A DNA stretch of 46,932 nt, from the NCBI GenBank assembly GCA_030295235.1, contig AP026168.1, positions 1 to 46,932 of the forward strand, in the 5' to 3' direction. The position numbers and the translations under genes were made by a program. The DNA comes from Fistulifera solaris. Lineage: Eukaryota; Bacillariophyta; Bacillariophyceae; Naviculales; Stauroneidaceae. Below, piece by piece: positions 11,250 through 22,006 of this stretch (its first letter is position 1; each line of letters begins with the position of its first letter). The notes beneath the pieces are model-generated. The model ran no database searches, was not told the DNA's origin, and saw only the letters and a program-made list of their open reading frames with translations.

Positions 11250-11580
11250 TAGACTTCTGTCCGTTCTCCGTTTAACAGGGAATTCCCAACTGGGATCACA
11301 GTTCAATTCCCTTCCTCGTTCATTTTCCCAATTCCCTGTTTAACAGGGAATAAGTGGGTGGATGTCTGACCGGCACTCAAAGGCCTTTATTCCCTTGTTT
11401 GCGCGGTGAATGAACAGAAAATCTCTTGTCTAAAGCGTTAAGGATTAGGGACTGACTACCATATTTCGTACACGGGACTCATTAATTCGAACAGGGAATG
11501 CTCCCAGTTCACTCCTTGTTCGATCAAAATCCCTGTTCACTCCCTCCTGTTGGAGTGAACTGGGAACGGACAGAGGTCTA
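11250..11580. mobile_element. hAT-like MITE, 331 bp, 8-bp target-site duplication
   Basis: The element begins TAGACTTCTGTCCGTTC and ends with its inverted complement GAACGGACAGAGGTCTA (17-bp terminal inverted repeats, one mismatch). It is flanked by perfect 8-bp direct repeats TGTCTGTT at 11242-11249 and 11581-11588. An 8-bp duplication is typical of hAT transposons. Internally it holds further palindromes: CCCTGTTTAACAGGG at about 11334-11348, and TCCCAGTTCACTCC (11502-11515) facing its complement at 11552-11565. There is no coding capacity, so it would need a transposase from elsewhere. Confidence 0.82.
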
Positions 11581-11660
11581 TGTCTGTTGCAGTTTAGTTT
11601 GTAAATAATGACATTAAAGGGAATTCGGAATTCACGGACCCAAGCCCCAAGTATAAGTAA

Positions 11661-11996
11661 TCATCAGTTCAATGTTTGATACCCGGCAGTTCGTGACCAC
11701 AAATAATGAGAAACGCAAGGCCTTGCTTTTGTAAGCCATCATTAAATAATAATCATCTCAACGATGAGATGGACAATAAGAATATATCGTGATGATTTAA
11801 AAACATTGTTTTGTCCGCTGTTCAGATTATCCATTCATTGCGACATTGCAATGAATTCGTACCAAAAGTCCCGGAATGAGTAAAGGTCATGCCATAGTGT
11901 AAAAGACTTTCTCACACTTGCAGTCATCAGTGCAATATTCGATACCCGGCAGTTCGTGACTACAAATGAGAAACTCGAAGCCTTGCTTTGTAAGCC
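11661..11996. repeat. Imperfect direct repeat, two copies of about 75 bp
   Basis: Copy 1 at 11661-11737 and copy 2 at 11924-11996 share TCATCAGT, GATACCCGGCAGTTCGTGAC, ATGAGAAAC and GCCTTGCTTT(T)GTAAGCC. They are separated by about 190 bp of unrelated AT-rich sequence. There are no obvious terminal inverted repeats or coding sequence. It could be the remnant of a larger element. Confidence 0.7.
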
Positions 11997-12835
11997 CTAA
12001 TCAATTGATGTCTTGTACCTCTTTACGCCTTTCGCTTTAAACTCTCTTTTCAGCATACGCGACCTTTAGTAATACTGTTTTCGACTATCTCGGCGTCGAT
12101 TCCGATCAGCATTTAAGACCATAATCCAGACCAAAGCTGAAGTCTTAACGCAATCTAGTAAGCCATGCAGCAAGTCTATTGCGGGTTTGTATACGCCTGG
12201 GGCTGCTATTTATTTAAGGATGTGGCGCACTTTTGTTTTTTAACCGAACTTGGCTGTTTTAAGATTTGTCGATGTACCAGATATCGTGCTATGCTCGTAG
12301 GTCCTCCTCTCTCTAGCCAATATTCACTATCAACCGTCTTATGCTCATGCCACCTAAAAAGTCAATATACTGATTTTGAATTGCATGTGGTTGTGGGAGA
12401 GAACGATGGATTTGTGATTATTATTTGTGATCGTTCGTGACAGAGTGTGCCTTGGCCACTTCGGTCTTCGGTGTCGATTGTCGATCAAACGCTATGGGAC
12501 ATTTCACATTTTATTCTATAGAGTGCACGAACACAAAGAAATGATGATCAGGCCCAATTTAAGAAGCCTACCTGAGAAACTATCATAAGAAAAGTACTTC
12601 GTTTTAAAACTCTGATTCAAGCTGGTTCGTGGATGACGTTTTGAGGTCACTGAAACACATTGAGCACAGCACGGAGAAACAAAGCGGTCATTTTCATGTC
12701 CAGTATCATTCTCAGCCCCTCATTCTTCGATATTATAATCGAACACAACGAACCCGTTAACGCAAACAAAGCCTCTCAACACAACATCTACGACGTCGTC
12801 CAGAGTCGAGGACTGCTGTTACTTTCACAATAATC

Positions 12836-14550
12836 ATGGGCTTCCTTCGACTTTGCTCTCTGGCTCTTCTTGTCCTGCTGAAAAGCAGCGTATTAAAGGC
12901 ACTCGAAGTGATAGAAGTGCCGGCTGCCAGTATGACGAAAAGCGACGGCACAAGTGTCGTCTTTACGACGGAACGCTTCGAGAGCTACGCTTTTATACGC
13001 ACGGGTGATGAGATCCGATTCAGCATTACTACCAATTCGAGTGGTATCTTTACCTTACATGCCAGTATATCGAATCCTTCCGATTTAGGAGCTTTGCGAT
13101 TACGAATAGCGAAACGTCCCAAATTTACGGAGCTTCGGTCAGTTTGCCCGTTTCACAAAGCTGGGATGAATGGCATACCATTACAGTTGACAACATTCGT
13201 CTTAGAGAAGGAACACATCCACTGGAGTTGACCGTCATTGAAGGCGGCTGGAAAATACAGTATCTTTATCTCGTTCAAATGGAAGAAGTCGATGTCATCG
13301 GTCCTCATCACTACATGATTCCTGGAGTTGACTTGATGGATTTTGGTATCGAGTATTATCCCTACGAGAAAATTGTTGCAAAATTGAGCGAGGGATTGGT
13401 TTGTTTACAATTTGCCCGTCAAGACCGCCGGAAATTACACATTTTTTGGGTCGCGAGTCCAGAGGGAGGAGGGAGCTTTCGCGTTTTGAATGGCGCCACT
13501 AAGAAACCATACGCCAGCATTCGAAAATTGCCCATGACTGGCGACTGGTTGGATTGGGCAATTGTTGATGTGCCGGATGTACAACTTATTGCGGGTAATG
13601 TTCCCATTAATATATCGGTTACCAGCGACGGGTGGAACTTTTGCATGTTGTCGTACGAGTTATACGATCCTGCACACGATCCTATGAATACAGAAACTAC
13701 TTGTGGAACCAACTTAACAACCACAAATATGGCGGTGGGTGCCTCGACGACTTTTGCAGCCGAGACCATTTGCGACAATGAAGGCATTTCCTTCGAAACG
13801 AGTTCCGAAGGTGGCCTGAATATTGGGTGGTTGGACGAAGGCAACTGGGTTGCTTACGATGTGAACCTTGCGACTGCAGGCATCTACGACGTGGGTGTTC
13901 GATATTCTTCGGTTGATGGTGACGGAGGATTCATGCTTTCGAATTTACTCACTGGTACAGTCTATCACGTGCAGCAAGAACTCGAGTCCACGGGAGATTG
14001 GCAGGCCTGGAGTACCCTTCAAAATGCCACAGTGTCGTTACCGAGTGGTATATCTGTAATACAACTGAAGTCGTTAGGAGGTGGCTGGAATCTCCAATCT
14101 ATTCAACTGACGCGAAGAGAAGCAGGAGCTCCAGTGTCGCCTCCGGTTGCTCCACCGGTGCTACGGCCGGCAGAGTCCCCGGTGCAGGCCACTAATTCTT
14201 GGTCAAGTACCAGGTGTAGCCCCTGTTGGTATCACGCCTGTTCAAAGTCCGTTGCTGTACCGGGAATGCCGGTATTAGCCCCAGTTCCGGTACAAATTCC
14301 AGTAAGGCCAGTTGGTCAGGTAATGCAATCTCCAGTCCCAGCACCGTTGCCGGCGAGACCCTCGAGTACGTTGCCCGTTGTAGTCACCCAAACTGAGGGT
14401 GCTCCTGTCCGATCCCCAACGCCCCTTTTACCAGTGCAGGCGCCGATTCCATTACCAGCTCAATTAATGCCCACAACTCTGTCTCCGCTTCCACTGCAAC
14501 CCGTTCTAGTACCCGCTCGAGCACCCTTTATGTCCCCTACTCTGCTGTGA
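12836..14550 (+). CDS. Secreted protein with three carbohydrate-binding-like modules and a Pro/Val-rich tail
   Basis: Starts MGFLRLCSLALLVLLKSSVLKA, a clear signal peptide. Three repeated beta-sandwich-like modules follow, each ending with a W..W.......G...L.....GGW.....L pattern: DEWHTITVDN..EGGWKIQYLYLV, GDWLDWAIVDV..SDGWNFCML and GDWQAWSTLQN..GGGWNLQSIQL. This matches the style of CBM6/CBM35 galactose-binding-like modules. The C-terminal about 145 residues are a Pro/Val/Ala-rich linker (repeats like PVPAPLPARP) resembling the low-complexity tails of algal cell-wall proteins. Frame breaks occur near 13085-13100 and in the tail near 14205-14260. No catalytic domain is visible. Likely extracellular, binding wall or mucilage polysaccharide. 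About 570 aa. Confidence 0.75.
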
Positions 14551-14644
14551 TGGAAACCCACGATCGCGATACCTTGCGTAGTCGTCACTCAACAGTGGCG
14601 ATTTGCATGATTTTCACAAAACGTTACTATCTCATAACAATACG

Positions 14645-15956
14645 TTAGAGAAAATTAATCTCGCGGTTTTCATCCGTGAACATCTTCACAATCCGCTGCA
14701 ATCCGTTATTGTACTTCCAAAGTCCCATAATTTGTTTCGATGTTATAATGTCATGCGCTTGTTCGTGATGCGTTACATCATAAGTTGTTCCGAATGCAGC
14801 GTAGAAGGGCATTGTGTAGAATGGACACGCCCCCGCGAAACTTTGATTTGCCATGATGAGTCGAGTAAATGCGAGCGCGACGCTTTCATCGGGAGAATTG
14901 CGGAGCTCGACTCGAGCTTGAGGAAATTTCTTCTTCAAGTATTGTTGCAATGCATTCAAGCGAGGACACCGACGCTTTTCGAACGGTCGACCTTGCGAGT
15001 CTGGCCACTGAAAGGCTGTGTGACAATACCGATGGACTGCGCTTCTGAAGAGATAAGTTTTGCTAAGGCTGACCACCGAACGTAGTTATAATTCGGATGA
15101 AAGTGCCGTTCTATGATATCGCCACAACGGAAGTGGATTGCAACGTCATCTATATCGGCATTCGGAAATAGAGGCGAAGCTTCCATTGGTACCTGCAAAT
15201 GCTGTTCTCGCAAGTCATCCTTTAAGAAGTGAGCCGCCGGGTGGCCCGCGTAAGGGACTCCGACTATACTCAAAGTCATGCGACGAAGTTCATACTTGAT
15301 ATCATTAATGATAATGGGTGCATTTTTGGCTGAAATCTCTCACAGGCATCCGCAAGCACAGACAATTGCTTAGAATCAGATGATGCGTTACTGGGCTTAA
15401 AGGTTCCCATAATCCACGGAAAGACCAAGCTGCTCTTCGTCTCCAGTGCATCTCCACATTCCATCTTCACTTCGACGTTTCCGACTAAGTGTGCAACAAT
15501 CCGAATATTATAAATCGTACGGAGTACGTTTCCTGTACCAAACTTGTTCGATTCAAACAAATGAGCACAACTCATTCGAAAAGAGGTCTGAACAGCAAAA
15601 CCGGGAGGCGAAGGAAGCTCGTTGGGCGACTTTTCCAGCTTTGCCAGATCGGAGCAAAGCACATTGTGATGCAGCATCATTGATTGATGAATAGCTGGTA
15701 CAATATCGTTCGGTGTGTGGTCGATGACAACATTGGTAGCGTCTATATTGGTGGGCTCTTGCGCATCCGTTGCAGAAGAAAATGAAGAATAAAAGTCAGT
15801 GAAAGACAAAAGAGTTTGTAGCATAAGGATTCCCAAAACGCAGACCAGAATTCGGATGATCCCAATAGTTCTTTGATGTCGTTGCTGTTTAGGCACATGG
15901 ATTAAACTTCCAAAGCCACTCATCTTTGCTCTTATCAAAGGTTCGTTGACGAGCAA
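14645..15956 (-). CDS. Type II membrane glycosyltransferase-like protein with HxRxGD motif
   Basis: The N-terminus is a short basic segment followed by a single membrane anchor (IGIIRILVCVLGILMLQTLL), the topology of Golgi glycosyltransferases. The luminal part contains VAIHFRCGDII, resembling the H-x-R-x-GD nucleotide-sugar motif of fucosyltransferase-like families (GT11/GT23/O-FucT), and later NSPDESVALAFTRLIMANQSF, also typical of such proteins. About 437 aa across three frames, with breaks near 15280 and 15000-15075. Start is either 15956 or an internal Met at 15923 (MSGFGSLIH); I cannot decide. Donor and acceptor sugars are unknown. The gene ends 94 bp from the convergent carbohydrate-binding-like gene. 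Confidence 0.6.
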
Positions 15957-16022
15957 TTGATGGTTTAAGGTCGACTTAAAAATATGGAGAATGAGAACAA
16001 TGATGATAAGAACTTCATCGCT

Positions 16023-17772
16023 TCAATAATTATCGTCGTTTTCATTGGCGCTGCTGCAGGAGATACAGAACACAAAAGCCACGATGTCCACGATCCACGA
16101 TACAAACTCTCGGAGACAAGGACAAGCAAAGCAAGAAAAGGTCGTCAAGTAGAAAATGCACTGGCAATAGAGGCGCCCACGTCTCGACCCACAGTACTGA
16201 GTCACTTCTCTCTGTTCCTCTTGCAAGGGAAGCCGAGCTATACCGGCATAAGGTTCACATATCCGTGATCGACACGGCACAAATCCTCGCGAAAACCAGT
16301 CAGGATATTCGATCCCAAGGTCCCTAAGTCGTTTCGCAAACCTTTCTTCTTGATCCATCAAATATAGAGCGAGATCTCCAAATCCTTGCATTCCCGCAAT
16401 ATCGGACGGTAAACAGCCATCCTCATCCGGTCCTATCAGACGCCAGTCAGATTCAAGGCAAAGGACAAACTTCACAAACCATTCACAAATATCGCGATTC
16501 CCTCGCTGCGCCGCCTTGTGTAATACGCCATGCTGTGCATAATTGACCACGTTCAGAGGACATTCCATGTTTTGTAATAGTCGAAACGTAGCCACACCGG
16601 CTGCACCTTGTACCATACGCATTGCATCCGTACGAGTTCGAATGATGTACCAATCTTTTGAATCGTCGGTCGATTCAATCAACAGCTGCAGAATGTCCAC
16701 GTGTCCTTGCCAGGCAGTCCAGTGAAATGCTGTGGTTCCATCCTCCGTCTCAGCATATATATCGGCTCCTTGTTGTAGCAAATACTGAACAAGCTGAACG
16801 TGACCGTTTCGTGCCGCCCAATGCAATGCCGTCCGACCCGAAAACGATCTCCTTCCGTGTTGTGCTTGCTGGACGCAACATTCGATATCTTCGACTAAAT
16901 AACGGACCATTTCCAATCGACTCCCGGCGGCCCACATGAGAATTGTGGCGCCGTTCCGATCTCTCGCGGTTTCGGGATGGAAGTGCGGATTGTTGATCAA
17001 ATACTGTTGCAGTTTGCGTAAATTTCCTTCTTTGCATATAACCACGGATTTTCGGATTGCTCGTTTAACTTGTTCTTTTGTTGGTTGTCGTGTTATCACT
17101 GGTAGTGTTGTTCTTTGCAGATAAACAAAGATGACTGAGTGCCGTTCTGTTTTCCTGATACACGATGAGAGCGAGCTCATTCTCCAGTGGTGATTGCTGC
17201 AATGTGACATGAAACTCTTGTTGATGCTGTTGCAGACAGTGCCAACGCAACCCTTTGATACCTTTGAGCCACTCGGCACATTCTGGGCACGGTAACCAAC
17301 CGTCACTTTCGAGTTGCAACGCACGTTCGGGTGTTGTAATACACACAAAGCCGTGTTCGATACGCACAATCGGTTTTGTGTCGAACGTAGCACGAAAGAA
17401 ATCAAACGTACACGTTTCCAGAGAAGGTAATAGCTCTTGGGCTAATTGTTGGGCCGAATCAAAGGTCCGTGATACATTCCAAGGCGATACAGCCGTCCAT
17501 TTTTCGTTTTGTGATCACGAAATCGTTTCATTAGAGCCGGAAGCGTACGAATTACCACGTCGTAGTGCTTATTGGAAGCGATAGAAACGCTTTGTGACAC
17601 ATTTGAAGAAGCTTCTCCATTGATTGATTGTTACATTATTAGCGCTTGAATTATCGCTACACGTATCGTCGTTTTCTTGTTCGAGTGCGGATCGACCCGC
17701 AATTTGAAGTAGGACTGGGTAAACGACTTTTTCCGCTATCAGAGCACCCAACTCGTTATGAGAATTACTCAT
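16023..17772 (-). CDS. Ankyrin-repeat protein with an N-terminal zinc-finger-like motif
   Basis: About 580 aa when joined. It starts MSNSHNELGALIAEKVVYPVL. A central CPECAEWLKGIKGLRWHCLQQHQQEFH reads as a C-x2-C..H..H zinc-finger-like segment. It is followed by at least four ankyrin repeats: RNGATILMWAAGSRLEMVRYL, GRTALHWAARNGHVQLVQYLL, GTTAFHWTAWQGHVDILQLLI and HGVLHKAAQRGNRDICEWFV. These are typical TALHxAAxxGH units for protein-protein contact. Frames break near 17580, 17450 and 17100-17125. The last about 60 codons, to 16023, become Cys- and hydrophobic-rich and may be read-through past a frameshifted true stop near 16230. The gene lies 66 bp upstream of, and in the same direction as, the glycosyltransferase-like gene. 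Function unknown. Confidence 0.75.
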
Positions 17773-17849
17773 TGCTCATTCTGAAATATTGAATAAAATG
17801 CTAACCGCAACTTATAGCTTTGATAGATGATTGAACAAGAGGTAGCGCG

Positions 17850-18064
17850 TTGCCAACCAACAACATTGTTATTATTTTGTGTTTAGTGTGTTGCGTTTTT
17901 GGTTGGACGGAGTTTTGTGCGGTCAAGGAGGTCAACATTACCCGGGACTGCGATTATTGCGAGTCGCGGAAAAAGACTGAATTTTTATTGCCGCTAGGAA
18001 AATCGGCACAATTTTATTCCTACACAATCGTCAAGATGAACAACGTCAAGAAAATCATACTCCG
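17850..18064 (+). CDS. Possible fifth member of the PPC-like secreted family, partial
   Basis: A short reading with a strong signal-peptide-like N-terminus (IVIILCLVCCVFGWTEFCAV), then a cysteine-containing stretch and SAQFYSYTIVKMNN, which loosely resembles the NLFRRYSFTV strand of the family at 18437-25517. It ends at a good donor (CCGTAAGTAAAT near 18067), so more exons may follow, but I cannot identify them. No in-frame ATG is visible: the frame opens at a TTG, and the ATG at 17827 is out of frame, so either a base is missing or this is decaying. Confidence 0.35.
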
Positions 18065-18436
18065 TAAGTAAATAATGTGTACCATTCAACTTTATAAGTT
18101 TATCTATTATCCAACGGGTGAAAAGGATAGCTTGATTTCAAATCAATTGAATTCGAAAAGGCAGCTTACTTGAAACATTGTAAAATGTAATATTTCCCTG
18201 AAGCAGCATCGAAGCTGCTTACATTGATGATTCTCTAGATGCCTTTCTTTTAAACTATGAAAATGAGAAGAACTTCCACGTCAGGATTGGATATAACATG
18301 GAAAACTAAATGAGTCCCGCTTGTAAAACCAGTATGAACGGGCCAAACCTCATCGTCACTTTTCCTTCAGCAACACCAATCATCAATACTATAGTATTCA
18401 CATCGGCAATCCACTCGACGATGAGATCGTAATACG

Positions 18437-18978
18437 ATGATGCAACTCGACAAAATCCGTGTAGCCCCTCTTCTGGCTCTGCTCGTAACAAGGGCAATAT
18501 TGCCTCACTCAAAGACCGCCAATATCAAACTCGATCTCTTTGATCGATATCAAGCAAGTCAGAGAGGTCTGTTCTTATGCTATGGCGACCGAATCACTGA
18601 CATTGTTCAATTGAAGTTGGGCTTGTTCGATGGTTCAACGTTTTGATGTCTGACGACTATGATGGTTATTCCTTCCGTTCCGTATGTTGTTGTTTGGTCT
18701 CAATCATGCCATTTGTTTTACAGAGGGCGTTGAGAGTCATGACATGGGTCACGTAGACGTGTATGTTTGTTCGGACCCCGATCCTGAACTATGTTGGAAA
18801 GATCCGGAGTATTCTTCCATGAGCGGCACAAAGAGGAGGAGATAAAACAGTGAATGGTCCGAAAGTGTGGTACGTGATGGTTAAAGCAGTCGTGGGCACC
18901 TCGTCCTATATGAATCATCGATGTGATGAAAACGAGCATTCTTTGACTGATAATTCCGTAACGCATAGCCATCCTTGA
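18437..18978 (+). CDS. Small secreted PPC-like family protein, copy 1 (broken)
   Basis: Starts MMQLDKIRVAPLLALLVTRA, a signal peptide. Family landmarks in order: LFDRYQASQRGLFLCYGDRITDIVQL (matches LFGGR..FLCFG..DIVKL), DGYSFRS, VDVYVCSDPDPELCWKDPEYSSMSG (matches DLFxCxxPDxExCxxNPN), and KVWYVMVKAVVGTSSY..HRCDEN (matches TWYVIVKA..YTVRCDE). Frames break near 18640 and 18840. A possible 42-nt intron (GTATGT..TTTTACAG, 18682-18723) lies between them, but the phase does not fit cleanly. It is the only copy on the + strand and the most diverged. Confidence 0.6.
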
Positions 18979-19475
18979 TTCTTCCGCCGAAAGAATTTCA
19001 TCTCTTGTGTCGGCAGAAAATCGTGTCACAGAATCAAATAGATCCAACTTCTTTCTCCTTTGTATGTCGCACTCAAACGAACCCACGCTACTAGGATATC
19101 AGTAAAGCACCTCCAATTGATTCTTATTGTGCATGTCATCGGGCATGCTTACTAGAGAGAGACGGCCCGCAGCCAACAGCTAGCACACAAGCGCATCAGA
19201 AATGCCACGTTTGCATTACCGTTGACTTTTCTGTATCATCTGTACCGTACATCTTCGGAAAAGGCTTCTCCTTCTGTAGATTCTCATTGACAATATAGTC
19301 GATGGATGAGCATTCAACGTGGCTTACGTCATCCTTACAAAGTTTGCTACGTCACATTGACGACAAAGATTGCGCGTCCCTCTAGTGATGAGACAAGTTC
19401 CGTTACGTCGCTCCTTTCTCATTCCTTTTCGCAATCTTTCATTCATTCGAATAAGAAGATTGTATTATTTCCATC
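18979..19475. other. Intergenic region upstream of the bestrophin-like gene
   Basis: No gene is supported. The minus-strand open frame across 18718-19086 is the antisense shadow of the PPC-like gene. The segment presumably holds the bestrophin-like promoter; no recognisable motif is seen. Confidence 0.5.
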
Positions 19476-20913
19476 ATGCGAATTTCTTCTTCTTCTTATT
19501 CTTCTTTCTATTGCGTCCTCCTGTTGTTGCCGGCATGCATCGCGGCCAGCCCTCCCCAAGTCGCGGTCGCTCCGCCGGCAACTTCGACGACGATGACACC
19601 GACGAAGAATTCTCCTTTGCAGAAAGTTCAAGCGGTCGTCCCTCCCATCGGCACTACTGTTTCGTCGACCGACAACAGTCCCACTACGTATGCTTTCATG
19701 AAGCCCCTCTGCGGATTCTGGAATGCGTTACAGCAGTAACGACTGGTTTATTACTTTGCTTGCAACACCGACTTCTTACATCTTGCGTCGCATCGGAAGT
19801 CACTTTCTCTTCAATTTAATGATCAGTATTGCCGTCGCGTATGCTTCAATTCGTTATCCGGATATCAATTTATCAATTCCCATGGTCGGACACAATCTCT
19901 TGGGTTCGTCGCTCGGTCTGCTGTTGTCGTATCGCACGAACTCGGCGTATGCACGCTTCTGGGAGGCACGCGGATACTGGACGCAATGCAAATCGACTTG
20001 CCGCAACTTGGCGACTATGATGCAATCCTACATATCGCATCATTCCCCAAAGTCTGCAGAAAAGTTCTTGGTCTATTTAGCTGCCTACCCTCTCGCTCTT
20101 ATGGTACGAAGAATGCTCGAGTATAATCCGTTGAAACATTCCCCTTTCACTTAAGCCTTTCCTTTCACTGACCCTACCCTAAAACAGCACCTTTGTCTTG
20201 GTGGGCACGCCATCCTGTCGGAACAAGTGCAAAACTGATTCCACAGCCCGCGTATCCTGAACAATTCTACGAGAGCCCTTCCTTGCCGGCAATCTTATTG
20301 GGCCGTGAATTGCACAACTTGTTGCGCCAGGCGGCCGACGAATCGCCCACCAGTCAACGACACTTGGTGGAAGCCAAGCACTTGTGCGAATGCAGTCACA
20401 TGGTGGATAGTTTAATCAGTAGTATGTCGAGCTGTGAAAGATCTTGCGTACGCCTGTGCCGTGGACGTATTCGCGACACACGTCGCGCTTCCTGACGCTT
20501 TGGATGGGCACTCTCCTTTGCTCTCGTCGGTACGGTCAAGCCTTTCATGATTGTAGCCGTGGTAGCTGCAACGTCCTTTTGCATGTTCGGAATTGAAGGT
20601 AAGTACATAGACGTCGCGGACAACTCACGTTCAATCGCGTTGCTAACCAATTAACTTTAACCATGCGTCGCGCGGGTTTTGGCTTTTATCAATAGAGCTG
20701 GGCCATTTGATAGAGCAACCGTACCTCGGTGATCCACTGGGAAGCGATGATATGTTTGTGGCAGGTCGAATGGAAAATGGTAAACTGACGGATTTAATGG
20801 AGCGCGGTCAGAAGACTCGTCCATACGATATTGGTATTCCGGTCTGCTCTTTGGCGGTACAAATACGCAAGGAAGTGCAGTTGATTGCTTCTATTGGAGG
20901 TAAGAAGCATTAA
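19476..20913 (+). CDS. Bestrophin-like anion channel (UPF0187/RFP-TM type)
   Basis: Starts MRISSSSYSSFYCVLLLLPACIAA, a signal-peptide-like N-terminus. The bestrophin signature follows: GSSLGLLLSYRTNSAYARFWEARGYW, the near-universal RTNxxYxRFWExR motif, preceded by a membrane helix (FLFNLMISIAVAYASIRY). Later frames give VRTPVPWTYSRHTSRFLTLWMGTL, the second hallmark, then hydrophobic helices and GIEELGHLIEQPY, matching the conserved EEIG.xIE.PF element. A 97-nt intron (20599-20695, GTAAGT..AATAG) restores GIE-ELGH. A probable intron lies at about 20104-20187. Frames break near 19735, 20190, 20440 and 20480. The likely stop is 20911-20913. Family members conduct chloride or bicarbonate; algal ones act in thylakoid bicarbonate transport, but no ASAF-type plastid motif is visible here. 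Confidence 0.85.
20599..20695 (+). other. Bestrophin-like gene intron (97 nt)
   Basis: Donor GTAAGT at 20599 and acceptor CAATAG ending at 20695. The join GAA-G / AG-CTG gives GIEELGHLIE, matching the conserved post-helix segment of bestrophin-like proteins. Confidence 0.82.
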
Positions 20914-21077
20914 AAGGAAGAAAGACTTTGATCAGAGACGAATAGTTTATGGCAACAGGTTTTGAAAGGAGTAGTGCTTAGATTCGAGAACCGGTGTGAC
21001 TACGGATTTATACCGGGTATAGTCAACTTTAACCCTACTGATATGAAAATGGTTCATTTGTTTTACTACGTAATAGA

Positions 21078-21558
21078 TTACGGTAGGGGCAAGTTCTCGT
21101 CGCATCGGACTGAGAACGAAGTCGGCGCCAAGCCCGCCTTGACGATCACATACCAGGTTTGCGCTCCTACAATCGTAGCAACAGATTCGCTAGTACCACT
21201 TTCGGTCGAGGAATCGTGTGGGTTTTCCATGCAGGCGCCGGCATCGGAGGTATCGCAAATGAACAAATCGACATCGCCGTTGTCGCCTCCTGTAGTGACG
21301 CATTCGGCGATGTTCGTTTCCTTGTGGTCAAGGTAGAACGAATACCGTCGAAAAAAGGTTCGCACCCAACACAGACGTTCTGGTGGCTTGACCGTCGTTC
21401 AGTTTGACGATATCAAAGTCTTCTCCCAAACACAGAAACTGGTTCCGGCGCCCACCAAACAAATTCATGTCGATGGCTGAGCTTTGGCCTAAAGAAAGGG
21501 CCAAACTTGACAGCATCAAAGCAAAGAAAGTGGAACCACAAGTCCTGTTGAAAGTCAT
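21078..21558 (-). CDS. Small secreted PPC-like family protein, copy 2
   Basis: About 160 aa. It starts MTFNRTCGSTFFALMLSSLALSLGQSSA, a signal peptide. Then come MNLFGGRRNQFLCLGEDFDIVKLNDG, LGANLF, RRYSFYLDHKETNIAECVTTGG, GDVDLFICDTSDAGACMENPH, and GAQTWYVIVKAGLAPTSFSVRCDE near the end. One frameshift near 21340 separates LGANLF from RRYSFY. The GDxDLFxC and TWYVIVKA strands are the pattern of bacterial pre-peptidase C-terminal (PPC) beta-sandwich domains. Conserved cysteines (FLC, AEC, FIC, GAC, VRC) suggest disulfides. Extracellular or vesicular location is inferred; the function is unknown. Confidence 0.78.
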
Positions 21559-21995
21559 GGTCTCGGTTGAATGTTTTGGTAGAAGAATCGATGACCTTTT
21601 TCTTCAGCAAGTATCTGGTAGAATTATTATGAGATGAGATTCAAATGATCGATGCATTCTTCGGTCTCCGATGCCGGCAGAAAACGGCACATTTTGTTTT
21701 CGGTTTTCGGTGAAACTTACGTAAACGCCCAATGCGTTGGCTCGGTCATCGATGATTTCGTTCTGTACAGACTTGCCCGAGTTTCAGGATCTTCAGGATT
21801 CAGGATGCTTCATTTTTTAATAAAAGCAAAACTCTACTGGTAGCCTACAGTCTACAGAATGTACCAAAAGTTACTCCGTTTTATTTTTACGACCTGTAAT
21901 TCTGAATTCTACCCCGTATCCGTCACATGAGTCGTCGTTGTCAACGTTTTCAATCGCCTGCGTCCAGTCGTCAGTCGTCAGTCTTAGGAGCGGGG
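21559..21995. other. Intergenic region upstream of PPC-like copy 2
   Basis: No gene is supported. It contains a poly-T/A stretch (about 21810) and ends at the duplicated target site of the 22.0-22.55 kb MITE. Confidence 0.5.
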
Positions 21996-22006
21996 ATAGC
22001 AGTCAC

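Larger units (their letters stand above)
10817..12835. other. 2-kb gene-poor region with a MITE and a direct repeat
   Basis: No supported coding gene. It contains the upstream region of AMT-B, a hAT-like MITE at 11250-11580 and an imperfect direct repeat (11661-11737 and 11924-11996), both listed separately. The remainder is AT-rich without recognisable structure. Short open frames on both strands (for example 10839-11306 minus) overlap repeats and look random. Confidence 0.6.

Noticed and set aside
10839-11306. Minus-strand open frame of 155 codons
   Set aside because: Runs into the 11250-11580 MITE and has random-looking composition.
18718-19086. Minus-strand open frame of 122 codons
   Set aside because: Antisense shadow of PPC-like copy 1, whose family motifs are on the plus strand.
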